A stretch of DNA of 64,000 nucleotides from Apium graveolens. Its lineage: Eukaryota; Streptophyta; Magnoliopsida; Apiales; Apiaceae. The translations under genes were made by a program, and so were the position numbers. Under the pieces are notes generated by a model. The model saw nothing but the letters and a program-made list of their open reading frames with translations. It was not told where the DNA came from and did not search any database. Location of the stretch: NCBI RefSeq assembly GCF_009905375.1, contig NC_133647.1, forward strand, positions 8,879,788 through 8,943,787. Direction: 5' to 3'. This document shows, in pieces, positions 45,062 through 56,119 of this stretch (within the stretch, counting starts at the first letter, position 1; the number at the start of each line of letters is the position of its first letter).

Positions 45062-46631
45062 GTGCTGCAACAGAAGTTGCCTCCGAAGCTTAAAGATCTT
45101 GGAAGCTTCACTATTCCTTGCACTATTGGAATAGTGTCATTTGACAAATGCTTATGTGACTTGGGAGCTAGCATTAATCTGATGCCTTTGTCAAACTTTA
45201 AGAAGTTGAACTTACCTGATCCAAAGCCAACTTATATAACCTTGCAGTTAGCTGATCGTTCTATTACTTACCCACGTGGCATTGTGGAGGATGTCTTGGT
45301 CAAGGTGGATAAACTCATCTTTCCTGCTGATTTTGTAATTCTTGATTTTGAGGAGGATAATAAGATTCCCATAATCTTGGGAAGACCTTTCTTGGCTACT
45401 GGCTGTACCTTGATAGATGTGCAGAAGGGTGAGCTTACTATGCGAGTGATGGATCAGGATGTGACTTTTAATGTGTTCAATGCCAGAAAATTCCCTACGA
45501 AAAATAAGGAGTGCTTAAAGGTGGAGTTGGTCGATTCTGTGGTTACTTCAGAACTTGATCAATTGCTAAGGTCTGATGCCTTAGAAAAGGCCTTGTTGGG
45601 GAATTCAGATAGTGAAGATGCTGAAGGTGATGAGCAATTGCAATATTTGAATGCTTCTCCCTGGAAGCGGAAGTTGGATATGCCTTTTGAATCTCTTGGA
45701 ATAGAGGAGCTGAACAAATCTCCAGTATGCCTCAAGCCATCTATTGAGGAAGCTCCTACACTTGAGCTTAAACCACTGCCTGAACACTTAAGGTATGCTT
45801 TTTTAGGTGATACATCTACGTTGCCTGTGATTATTGCATCTGACCTTTCAGGTAGTGATGAGGAAAAACTCTTAAGAATTCTAAGAGAGTTCAAATCAGA
45901 AATTGGATGGACGATAGCAGATATCAAGAGAATCAGCCTTTCTTATTGCATGCATACAATTCTGCTAGAGGAAGGTAGTAAGCCTATTGTTGAGCAACAG
46001 AGAAGACTTAATCCAATCATGAAAGAAGTGGTGAAGAAGGAAATTCTCAAGTGGCTAGATGTAGGGATTATCTATCTCATTTATGACAGTTCTTGGGTGA
46101 GTCCAATCCAGTGTGTACCAAAGAAATGAGGTATCACCGTTGTCACTAATGAGAAGAATGAGCTCATTCCTACTCAACCAGTCACGGGTGGAGAGTTTGT
46201 ATAGACTACATAAAACAGAACAAGGCCATAAGGAAAGATCGCTTCCCTCTGCCTTTTATTGATCAGATGCTCGACAGGTTGGTTGGGCATGAGTACTACT
46301 GTCTTCTGGATGGCTATTCGGGTTATAATCAGATTTATATCGCTCTAGAAGATCAGGAAAAGACTACCTTCATTTTGGTCTCTATGGTGCACCCGCCATA
46401 TTTCAGAGATGCATGATGGTCATCTTTTCTGATATGATTGGTCAGAATGTGGAGGTGTTCATGGACGACTTCTCTGTGTTTGGCGACTCTTTTGAGGAGT
46501 GCTTGCAGAATCTTGGCAACGTTCTTAAAAGGTTTGTTGAGACCAATCTGGTTCTCAATTGGGAAAAATGACACTTTATGGTGTGACAGGGCATTATTCT
46601 TGGTCACAAGGTCTCTAGTAAAGGTCTTGAG
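45062..46631 (+). pseudogene. pol: Athila protease and reverse transcriptase
   Basis: Protease (PCTIGIVSFDKCLCDLGASINLMP; active-site DLGAS at about 45158-45172; GRPFLATG near 45390). RT starts about 45920 (EIGWTIADIKRISLSYCMH; LNPIMKEVVKKEI; WVSPIQCVPKK). TGA 46127-46129 ends the first frame. The next part (46200-46400) is in other frames, with the DGYSGYNQI motif at 46313-46339; about 30 bp seem lost right after KTTF (about 46372), and the sequence resumes with a PFGL-like motif. The catalytic FMDD is at 46458-46469, then FLGHAGFYRRFIKDFSK near 46700. A frame break lies near 46565 (KCHF). Confidence 0.87.
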
Positions 46632-47445
46632 GTGGACAAAGCCAAGGTGGGGGTCATTGAAAATCTTCCTCCACTAATTTCTGTTAAAGGAGTTCGCAGC
46701 TTTCTTGGTCATGCGGGTTTCTATAGGCGGTTCATCAAGGACTTCTCAAAAATTTCGAAACCTTTGTGCAATCTGCTAGAGAAAGATGTCCCGTTCAAGT
46801 TTGATGACGAGTGCCTAACTGCTTTTGAGTTCTTGAAAAAGAGTTTGATAACGATACCTGTCATAACTGCACCTGATTGGAATGAGTCTTTTGAGATGAT
46901 GTGCGATGCAAGTGACTATGCAGTTGGAGCAGTTCTTGGGCAGAGAAAGAACAACATATTTCATGTGGTCTACTATGCTAGTAAGACCCTCAATGGTGCT
47001 ACACTAAATTATACTACTACTGAGAAAGAAGTCTTAGCCATTGTCTACGGTTTTGAGAAATTTTGATCGTATTTGCTTGGGACAAAAGTGACAGTTTTCA
47101 CTGATCACGCTGTAATTCGATATCTCATTTCTAAGAAGGGCTTGAAGCCTAGATTGATTAGATGGGTTCTTTTGCTTCAGGAATTTGAATTGGAGATCAA
47201 GGACAGAAAGGGTAATGAGAATCAATTAGCTGATCATCTTTCTCATTTGGAAGATCCTAGTGCAACTTCACAGGATAAGGCGTTGATAAATGAGTCTTTT
47301 TCTGATGAGCAGTTGTTTGGAGTGCAAGAGGAAGAACCGTGGTTCGTAGACATTGTGAACTACCTTGTGAGTAATATCATGCCTCCAGACTTGTCTTATG
47401 CTCAAAGGAAGAAGTTTCTTCATGAGGTGAAGTGGTACATGTGGG
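46632..47445 (+). pseudogene. pol: Athila RNase H
   Basis: MMCDASDYAVGAVLGQR (46905-46950) and YYASKTLNGATLNYTTTEKE are RNase H motifs, followed after a TGA (47065-47067, in EKF-stop-SYLLG) by [16 protein letters not shown] and [13 protein letters not shown]. The domain removes the RNA strand during reverse transcription. Apart from the stop it is well conserved. Confidence 0.88.
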
Positions 47446-48624
47446 ATGAACCATATCTGTTTAGGAAAGAAGCTGACCAAATCATCAAGAGATGTATTCC
47501 GTATAGCGAAACGGGGGGGGATCTTGCGAGACTGTCATTCAACTGTTTATGGAAGCCACTATGGTGGAGAGAAGACAACAGCTCGTGTCCTTCAAGCGGG
47601 GTTTTTCTGGCCTACTTTGTTTAAGGATGTGCATCAGTTTGTTTTGAAGTGTAATCGATGCCAGCGTGTGGGTAATATGTCCAAGAGGGGTGAGATGCCT
47701 CTTAATGTGCTTCTCGAGGTTGAAGTCTTTGATGTTTGGGGAATCGACTTCATGGGGCCGTTTGTCTCATCTTGCAATAATCAGTATATCTTGCTAGCGA
47801 TCGATTATGTGTCGAAATGGGTTGAAGTCAAGGCTTTGCCGACAAATGATGCGAAGGCATTGCTTAATTTTCTTCATAAGAAGATATTCACACAATTTGG
47901 GACTCCAAGAGTCATAATCAGTGATGAGGAGTCGCATTTTTGCAATCGCAAGTTCACTACCATGATGCAAAGGTATAATGTGAATCATCGCATTGCTACA
48001 GTCTACCATCCTTAGACAAATGGTCACGCTGAGGTGTCTAACAGAGAGATCAAGCGTATTCTAGAGAAAGTTGTGTGTCCATCAAGGAAGGATTGGTCTT
48101 TCAAGCTTGATGAAGTTGTTTGGGCATATAGGACAGCTTACAAGACTCCGTTAGGAATGTCGCCATTTCAGTTTGTTTATGGTAAAGGGTGTCATTTACC
48201 TGTGGAGCTCGAGCATAAAGCGTATTGGGCTTTGAAGAAGTTGAACCTTGATTTGGATGCAGCTGGTAAGAAAAGAATGCTTCAATTGAATGAACTCGAC
48301 GAATTTCGGCTTCAAGCGTATGAGAACAACAAAATATACAAGGAGAAAGTTAAGAGGTGGCACGATATAGGTCTAGTGCTCAAATCATTTGTGTCGGGGC
48401 AACAAGTTCTTTTGTTTAACTCTCATCTTCGTCTTTTTCCTGGAAAATTGAAGTCAAGATGGTCCGGCCCTTTCATAATCAAAATAATGATTCCGCATGG
48501 ACCTGTGGAGATTTTTAGGAATGATCCAGGCCAAGCATTCAAAGTAAATGGTCAAAGGTTGAAGCACTACTATGGGGATATGGCAAATCGAGAGGTGGTT
48601 AGTGCCGTTTTATTGTCTACTTGA
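47446..48624 (+). pseudogene. pol: Athila integrase
   Basis: The zinc HHCC site spans 47540-47665 ([27 protein letters not shown]). The core has D in WGIDFMGPF (47745), D in IISDEESHF (47925, where most relatives have GG instead of EE) and E in [12 protein letters not shown] (48030). TAG 48014-48016 (in YHP-stop-TNG) is probably CAG. The C-terminal domain ends [11 protein letters not shown] then [13 protein letters not shown] at 48622-48624. An eight-G run at 47513-47520 with a frame change marks another break at the N-terminal end. Confidence 0.9.
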
Positions 48625-49214
48625 TCTCGAGATTCTACATCAAGCTAACAATGTAAACCTAGCGCTTCTTGGGAGGAAACCCAAGTTTGTTGTACATTAG
48701 TAGGTAGAGGAAGCAGAAAGGAAGGAGAAAACACAAAAAAAATCAGAAAAACAAAAAAATTTAATGCCAACTACAGTAGCACGGTGCGCCCGCGCTGAAG
48801 AGCGGGGCGGTCGCGCTGCTTTTCTAGAAACTGGGCGCGCCCGCGCTGACCTGGCACGCGCCCGCGCTGAATTTACAGAAATTGGGCACTCCCGCGTCAA
48901 GGTAGCGCGCGGCCGCGCTAGAGTCCTGAGTTCGAAAAAAAAATACAGCATAATTAAGAGGAAAATCAGGACTTTTATTCCTAAATCAATTCAAACCCGA
49001 TTTTTACTCTTCCACATCCCAAATTTCCCTCTCCAAATCAAACCCATTATTCCCATTATTCCCATAATCAATTCCCACTCCTTTTCCATAACTAATTCTC
49101 TCCCAATCTCCTATATGTACATACACTTATACACAACTTCTCCATCACTCCTCAAACTCTCATACACACAAATCTCTATCACATCTTCTATTCTCTAAAA
49201 CTTATTAAATCTCC
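48625..49214 (+). repeat. Athila spacer with CpG-rich GCGCGCCCGCGCTG words
   Basis: 48780-48925 holds repeated GTGCGCCCGCGCTGAAGAG, GGGCGCGCCCGCGCTGACC, GCACGCGCCCGCGCTGAAT and GCGCGCGGCCGCGCTAGAG units about 35-45 bp apart, like those in the Athila LTR at 41970-42065. After it comes a pyrimidine-rich stretch (49000-49200; CCCATTATTCCCATTATTCC; CTTCTCCATCACTCC) with a weak TATA candidate CTATATGTAC at 49111, which could be promoter and leader of the ORF at 49215. Confidence 0.75.
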
Positions 49215-49776
49215 ATGGCACCAAAGAGACAACGAACTCAAGCTAGCAGCAGCGCTACTGATTCTTCGAGTGCAGGTGGTGTGAGGCCAAGGTTTTCAAC
49301 TCCCGAGGTTGAGGCGGAGTATGTTAGGCTGTTATCGAAGCCAATAGCCAAGGAGCGTGGTTTTCCGCCATCGGGGAAAGATGGTAAGTTGTTGGAGATG
49401 ATCTTGGAAATGGGCTGGGTTGCTTTTTGGGAGACACCCACTGCTGTGCCCATGAGTGTAGTGCGTGAGTTCTATGATAATGCTAAGGCGGAGAAGAATG
49501 ATTTCACGGTGGTTAGGGGGATGACGGTGGAGTACAGTGCTGAGGTGATTCGTAGGGTGATTGAGCAGCCCGAGAGGAAGGAGGAGCAGGAGAACTGGAA
49601 CGAGAAAGCTCCGGAGTAGTTTAACCTGGATTTGATTGTCGCTACCTTTTGTGTGCCTGAGACTCATTGGAAGTTCAAGAAGGGCACAAACGAGTATGCC
49701 ACGTTCCCTGCTTCGTGCATGAACAGGTTTGCACATGCATGGAATTCTTTTATTTGTGTTAACATCATGCCATCTT
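49215..49776 (+). pseudogene. Athila extra (env-like position) ORF, truncated
   Basis: ATG at 49215 (CTCCATGGCACC) opens MAPKRQRTQASSS, then a Ser/Ala linker and FSTPEVEAEYVRLLSKPIAKE with RGFPPSGKDGKLLEMI, typical of the plant 'putative plant transposon protein' family found after pol in Athila elements (family recalled, not searched). TAG 49617-49619 (PE-stop-FNL) is followed by the same frame (VATFCVPETHWKF; FPASCMNRFAHAWNSFICV) up to 49776, where the Tekay element cuts it. There is no signal peptide or membrane segment in the visible part. Function unknown. Confidence 0.83.
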
Positions 49777-52700
49777 TGTAATATCTGGGATATATCGTGT
49801 AATTATTTTGGTTAATAAACAAATATTATGCATGTTCAGTATGTAATCTGTGAATTATTTGTTAAGTGGTATATGTGTTTGGGTGATTAAAAATAATATA
49901 AATTGAGTATTTTAATTTTTATATGTTCAAAATAAAATATAGATAATTGTCATATCTTTCTATTTATTTTTATGTTGATTTATGATTTTATAAAAAAATT
50001 ATGGATTTAATAAATTCTTTTTCCGAGTATTTTTAAATCATTTTATATAATCGGGAACCAGCCGACTTCACCCGTTTTTACGTTTTTATAACTCGAAACT
50101 CTTCCGAGAACTCCTTCCTTACCTAATTGCATTATTCCGAGCATTTTCCATGTTTTGACTTTTTCGATCTGGCGTAAGATTTGTCCTGTGCGGGTCTCGG
50201 CGCAATATTTTCGATACAAAATTTGTTTCGGTAAATCAATAAAACTCATATTTTCGATAAACGGGATCTGTTTATTAAACTATTATAATTATCACCTCGT
50301 AATACGTGTAACCAGGCGCTGAGACCAAGACCGTAGTAAAATTGTACAGATTTGGATAATTATCCTGAAACAGATACCGTTTTGGATCTCTTTTTATAAA
50401 TAAACATATTATTTTATATCCGGTATGATCCAACGGGGTACCAATATTCCGTAAATATAAATAGCCCTTACCGTATTTTATTTTGTACAGAAAATCATTT
50501 GCAGTCAGTAATTATATAATTTTACAGAGAAAAACCCTAATTTCCTATAACCTTCTGAGAATCAAACTATAATTTCGAGGTGTTATTGAAATCTGCTCGG
50601 GAAGCTCTAGTAACCAAAATGAAGGATTTAAGGAGTACTATCATATTCTTCAAGTTTTAGAACTGCAGAAATCAAGGTTTATTTTATATATTTTTATTTA
50701 TTTTCGAATTATTTTGATTAAAATTATGAATTTTTGTTCAGATGATTGTTTGGATGATTTGATGATTGCATGTTGTAGAGCTTTTCTTCCTGATGATTTT
50801 GATCTATATTATATGACTGATTTGGAGTTCAATAACATGTTCAAAATTGGGTTTAATTTTCGAATTTCAAAATTAGGGTTTAGAACCCGTATGAATGTTT
50901 TTAATTGAAATTTGGGGCTTTTTATTCTAGGGATTATTAAATGTTTTTGTTGATTGTATCGTGTTCCTTGTTGAATTTTCAATCGATTCATGTATATTAC
51001 AACAACTGAAGATTCCTAGTTTGCTCGAAACGAAGCAAACAAAGTTCGCCGGAACCGGCGAACTTCTCGGCCAACTCCAGAGTTATTAGAATGATTCGAT
51101 TGTTGGGTTGTGTTCCTGGTGATTAGGAGAAGTGATCTGGAGCTTGCAGAGGTGTGAGGATCCCGGGAACGCCGTCTCCGGCGAGACAGGGTGTTTTCCG
51201 GCGACGGGGTTGTAAAATTGCACTTTAGTCCCTGTACTTTTGAAAACGATGAAATTTGGTCCCTAAACTTTCCAGAATTTGCAAAAATAGGATTGTTGTT
51301 TATAAATTATTTAAAAATCATATTTACTATTTATTTTAATTACAGAAATTCTTTTTTAATTATTAAAAACTCTAAAAATTATTTAGCAAAAAAAAAAATT
51401 CTAAAAATTATTATTTTAATTCGAAAAATTATTTTTAATTCAAAAATAAATATGAATTAATTAGTTAATTAATTTTAGTTAATAATTAATTAGTTAATTG
51501 GTCAATTAATTCGAAAATTAATTGATTAATTGATTTAATTAATTATTAATTGATTTTAATTAATTATTTAATTAGATTTAATTATTTATTTTTGATTTAA
51601 AAATTCTGAAAAATAGTTTCGAGCTTTAAAATATTATTCTAAAGTGTTTTCAAGGCTCGATAATTATTATAAAATTATTTTGAAGCCAGAATCGGCCAAC
51701 CGAACCCTGTTTATTGTTTCGAAAATGGTTCAACGGCCCGTTTAAATTTTGAAAAAGTTTAAAAATCCATATTAAGTATCTGAAAAATCCTTTTAACATC
51801 AAACCTTCATTTAAAAGTATTTTCAATCAAACATCTTACGTGTTATATGTTATATGTGCATTGATTAACGTGTTAAATGCGTATGTGTACGTTATATGAC
51901 TGTTTTGATCGCATCTTTCAATCTGTAAATCGAATTTGGGTAAAACGAAGGGTAGATAGAAGCTTATATCGAGTAAAATCATGTGAGTTGAGTATTGATA
52001 GATACTTATGCTATATGAGCAGAAGAGGTAAAGCGTAGGAAAGGGAAGCAAGTAGTCGAGGAGTAAGAGGTTGTGATTGAAAGATAGTAGAGTGTAGCAA
52101 GATAATATAAGGCAAGTGTTCTGAACTTTCTCGAGATATATTGTGAATAGTTGATAGTTCTGTTTTATATTGCAAGTGCTTTGAAGCACTGAACCCTAAA
52201 CCTTGATTCCAGTTATTGATCTTTGAGCCATAAACCTTATTCTTTCTGAACCATTGATTATTGAATCCCCGAATATGAACCACAGATATATACTACCCCA
52301 TAAATACATACAAACTAAATACTGAACACTGAACCAGGATTACTTACATACTCAAACCATTGTACCTTATACATTGAAAGACCAAATCCTTGTAACTCTG
52401 AAACTTTGATTCTTTTGTTATCCAATTTTTCCACCACCTGATAGCCATTCTTTGTAATTGCCATATTGTGTCCTTGTGAAGATTGAAACCATCTCATGAT
52501 TGGAAATCTAATGTTGTTTATGAATCTGTTTATTGCTTTACATTATTTATTCAGTTATTGTGATAGAATTGGATTGTTTTATAAAATTATGGACCAGATT
52601 CGTGGTCGGACCAGATTGGTGGTCAAGTTAGGCCAATGTGTGCCTTGGATCCAGTAATTAGAGCAGAACTGTGTGCCTTGCTCGGGGTTAGTGCGTGACT

Positions 52701-53227
52701 GATCAGCAGCCTAACCTTGGTTTTTAAAATGAAAATCTAATATCCAATTCTAAATCATTATTCATTGTTCACTTGATACCTTAACTCATTTCACTTGATC
52801 ATTATTTATTCTCGGTATTGTCAATATGACTTGCTAAGCTAGTTAACTCATTTGTACGATTTTGTTTATACTCTTTTCCAGTTAAGAAGGAACCGGTTGG
52901 TAGCGAGGATCCCCAATCCAGTGCGAGAGCTAAGATTCCAGGTTGATCGGAATAAGCTAGCTAGCGGCTTTTGCAATAGTTTAAGTTTGTGTAGTTTGTA
53001 ATAATGTTTAATATTCAGTTATAAGTTTAAATAGTTGGGATTTGGGCATTTGTAATATTCGTGTGTGTGTGGCTTGTGTGCATACTTTAACCTGTTGCGA
53101 TCCGTGGTAGTTGGTAAGTAGGGTCACTGCATATTATTATTATCTTTATTATTGTTATAAGCAGATTATAAATAAGGTGTGTGTATGTGGACCCCAAACT
53201 TCTGACCCGGGTTTGGAGGGCGCCACA
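49777..53227 (+). repeat. Tekay 5' LTR, 3,451 bp
   Basis: TG...CA ends. A TATA box (ATATAAATAGCCC, about 50455-50467) is conserved in the 3' LTR (about 63440). A very AT-rich part (51330-51620) is full of TTAATTAATT palindromes. Short open frames (50714-50908 and others) are not conserved as proteins between the LTR copies. The last 650 bp match 1-1000 on the other strand. Confidence 0.92.
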
Positions 53228-53422
53228 GGTTTGGTATCAGAGCTACAGGTTATAAGTCAGTAACACAAGCCTAGATTGACGGGAATGGGTAGAGGGTTAG
53301 GATTAGAAGTAATTAGAAAGATAGAATGTCGGGAGGTTGAGTGCAATGGTATAACAGGTATTAGTATGATTTGCGTTGTGGTTCGAGATTCTTATTTTGT
53401 GATATGATTTCAGATAGCAGCG
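53228..53422 (+). other. Tekay primer binding site and leader
   Basis: TGGTATCAGAGC at 53232-53243, four bases after the LTR, is the perfect complement to the initiator Met tRNA 3' end. The rest is an untranslated leader. Confidence 0.92.
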
Positions 53423-53935
53423 ATGGCCGACTTTTTCATCCCAGTACCAGCTGACCACTCTGAGCCCTCAGTTGGAGGACCATATTCAGATCCACGTCTT
53501 ATTGTTCCGCCAGTGTTGGCTATTCTACCCCCAGCTGTGTTGCAACCCGTACCACTGCAGGCCATTCCACCCCCGGGCATGAGGCCACCTATCAGAGGAC
53601 CCCCACCTGCTGATTCAGATTCTACTGGGCATTCAGTTGCGGGTGCCCCATTCCAGTCTACATTGCATCATGTTCCTTATTACCGGTATGAGGCTCTTCT
53701 TCTGGAGCGTAATTCCCTGTTGGCACGTATTCGAGAGCTGTAGCATACAATCAGGACTACAGATGTTGATCGTAGTGTGAGGGAGCTTCGAGAGGAGATC
53801 CATGTGACACGCAGGATTCTTGAGGCCAGACTGCATGGAGCTACATTAGCCGGCCCTGATGCATTTATGGGATGGGCTAGGGAGGTGATGGAGGACCTCG
53901 AGAGGCTAGGCAGACCAGAGTTTCCTTGGAGTTAG
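53423..53935 (+). pseudogene. Tekay extra ORF upstream of gag
   Basis: ATG at 53423 (GCGATGGCC) and one frame to TAG 53933-53935, about 170 codons, with a single inner TAG at 53741-53743 (REL-stop-HTI, likely CAG). The N-terminal half is Pro-rich (PPVLAILPPAVLQPVPLQ) and the C-terminal half is charged and helical (RSVRELREEIHVTRRILEAR), ending LERLGRPEFPWS. I do not recognise it. It precedes gag by 470 bp and has no protease or knuckle motif. Confidence 0.65.
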
Positions 53936-54404
53936 AAACAGAGTTACAAAGATGGAGATGTTGAGCAGTGTTATTGTGGTTGTTTAATATGTACAGTAGT
54001 GTATAGTATGTGTTAGTAGACTTTTGGGTTGTATTTATAGACTAGATCTGTTGACTAGTGAGTAGGTTTGTTGTACCCTTTTGCTTTTACTTCTGAAGAG
54101 TTTTTACGCTTGTACTACCTAAAACTTTTGATCTATACATATCGGTACCTTTTTATTTCCAGCATTGTCATTTACATTACTGCACCTGTTTTACTTTACT
54201 TTACTTATTGCACCAGTTATACCTCTTGTGATACCATGTACCCTAACCCCTTAACTGTTTACATTCTGTAAAGAAGCATGCAATTTACTTAGTTCAACTG
54301 TTACAACTGTTTTCAAAAAGAGATATTTCTGTTTTACAAAACTTTTCTTTTATGCAAAGAATTTGATTTAAAGGCTAAATAAGTTGTTTGATTCTTTACA
54401 GAAA
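53936..54404 (+). other. Tekay spacer before gag
   Basis: 470 bp, T-rich (53990-54300), no conserved frame. Nothing further recognised. Ends TTTACAGAAAATGCC; TTTACAG could act as a 3' splice site bringing gag close to the leader. Confidence 0.5.
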
Positions 54405-55645
54405 ATGCCTCCCAGAAGAAATAACTGTTCCAACACCCAGAATAAAGAAACCAACAACAACAACCAAGATAATACCAACCAGAATGCAAACCCAAGACCT
54501 ATAGACCCAGCAGTAGCCCAGATTCTTCAGATCTTGGCTCAACAAACAGTCACCTGACTCAACAGTAACAAAGACAGACCGGCCCCTAGGTAAATTTTAA
54601 AAATTTTCAGGCGGTGAATCCACCGGAATTCAAGGGTTCCTTAGATCCAATTGAAGCGAATGTTTGGTTAAAGGAAATAGAAAAGTCATTTGCCTTAGTC
54701 AAGGTAAAGGAAGAACAGAAGGTTGAGTTTACAAGTTATTATTTGAAGAATGAGGCCACCTACTGGTGGGAAACAGTGAAGACATTGGAAGGTACAGATG
54801 CTATTACTTGGGAAAGGTTCAAAGAATTGTTTTTAGAAAAATATTTTCCCCAGTTTGTTCAGGACCAGATGGAGTTAAAGTTTTTGGAGCTAAAGCAAGG
54901 AAGTATGTCGGTAGCTGATTATGAAAGTAAGTTTGAGGAATTGTCAAGATTTGTGCCATCATATGTGGATACTGACAGGAAGAAAGCTAAGAGATTTCAG
55001 CAAGGTCTAAAGCCATGGATCAGAGAGAAGGTAGCTATATTTGAATTCGATACCTATGCAGGAGTTGTACAGAAGGCCATGATTGCAGAAATAGAGAGCG
55101 AGATGTCACAAAAAGAGAAGGAAAGTAAGAAAAGAAAGTTTGAAGGGAATGAAGGACAGTCACAATCAGGGAAGTTTCCAAATTTTAAGAAGGGCAAGTT
55201 TCATCCAGGAAGGATTTCTAATTTCAAAAAGCAGAATGCAGGCGACGGAGGTCAAGGCAACCGTCCAGCCAATGTGAATCAGCCAAATCCATTGAGGCTA
55301 ACTTTTCCAGATTGTCAGGTATGTGGGAAGAAGCACGGAGGAGTTTGTAATAAGTTGAGTGTGGTTTCTTTCAAGTGTAATCAGAAAGGGCACTATTCGA
55401 GGGAGTGCCGCAACCATCCAGCAAGAGAGCAAGTGAGCAAGGATCAGCCTACCCGGAATCCAATAGTTAAGGTTCCAGCCATTGGGTTTACATGTTTTAA
55501 ATGTGGGAAGCCAGGACATATAGCCAGGGATTGTAAGACACCAGCCCCTGTCAGTAATGCATTGAGGATTATGGGATCTACTCCAGCAGTGAATGAGACT
55601 CCAAGGGCTAGAGTTTTTGATATGTCTGTGAAGGACGCTATTTAG
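54405..55645 (+). pseudogene. gag: Tekay gag
   Basis: ATG at 54405 opens MPPRRNNCSNTQNKE with a long Asn/Gln stretch. Two stops (TGA near 54557 and TAA near 54592) and a frameshift at about 54600 separate it from the main body at 54614. The capsid domain (NPPEFKGSLDPIEANVWL; KNEATYWWETVKTLEG; FKELFLEKYFPQFVQ; RFQQGLKPWIREKV) covers 54620-55060. Two CCHC knuckles: a decayed first one (SFKCNQKGHYSREC, 55365-55410) and an intact CFKCGKPGHIARDC (55494-55535). TAG at 55643-55645, probably once CAG, ends the frame. Confidence 0.9.
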
Positions 55646-56119
55646 GACACTGATATCGTGGCAGGTACGCTTAATGTGAATTCTTTATATGCCAAAGTGT
55701 TAATAGATTCGGGAGCAACTCGATCGTTTATTTCTCAAGATTTTGTTAGTAAGTTAAATTGTCCAGGTGAGTATTTAAATGAAATGATGACTGTGGAATT
55801 AGCAAATCAAGAACGTGTATCTATTAATCAAGTTTGTGGGAATTGTAGAATTGAGATTTCTGGTAATAAGTTTTGTGTGGATTTGATACCATTTAAGCTA
55901 AGAGAGTTTGACGTTATCTTAGGAATGGATTGGTTATCTAAGCACGATGCCCAGATAGACTGTCGTAATAAGAAGGCAATTGTAAAGACGCCAGACGAAA
56001 GGATAGTAACGTTTAAGGGCCAGAAGAAAGCAAAGAAGTTCTTAACGATGATCCAAGCTAAAAGGTTGCTACGACAAGGATGCGAGCATTTCATTGCATA
56101 TGTAATTGATAGAAGTTAG
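55646..56119 (+). pseudogene. pol: Tekay protease
   Basis: VLIDSGATRSFIS at about 55697-55735 is the Tekay-type protease active site, and DVILGMDWLSKH at about 55910-55945 the second conserved motif. Same frame as gag, ending at TAG 56117-56119 (DRS-stop-EPAKL, likely CAG). Between the two stops the domain is intact. Confidence 0.9.

Larger units (their letters stand above)
41723..49776 (+). mobile_element. Athila: Ty3 LTR retrotransposon, 5' part
   Basis: The 5' LTR is 41723-43182 (TGTTGAGT to CTAACA), then primer site, gag, protease, RT, RNase H and integrase without chromodomain, and an extra ORF after a GC-rich spacer. Left flank GCATT (41718-41722) in copia B LTR. The element is cut at 49776 by the Tekay insertion; its 3' end and 3' LTR are outside the window, so age and target duplication cannot be checked. 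Confidence 0.92.

Noticed and set aside
51330..51620. AT-rich TTAATTAA stretch as a MITE or matrix attachment site
   Set aside because: It lies inside the Tekay 5' LTR and I see no inverted ends or target duplication; composition alone does not support a separate element.
53232..53243. tRNA gene fragments at TGGTATCAGAGC sites (also about 34475 and 40955)
   Set aside because: They are 12-13-base primer binding sites next to LTR ends; no cloverleaf or RNA polymerase III boxes around them.
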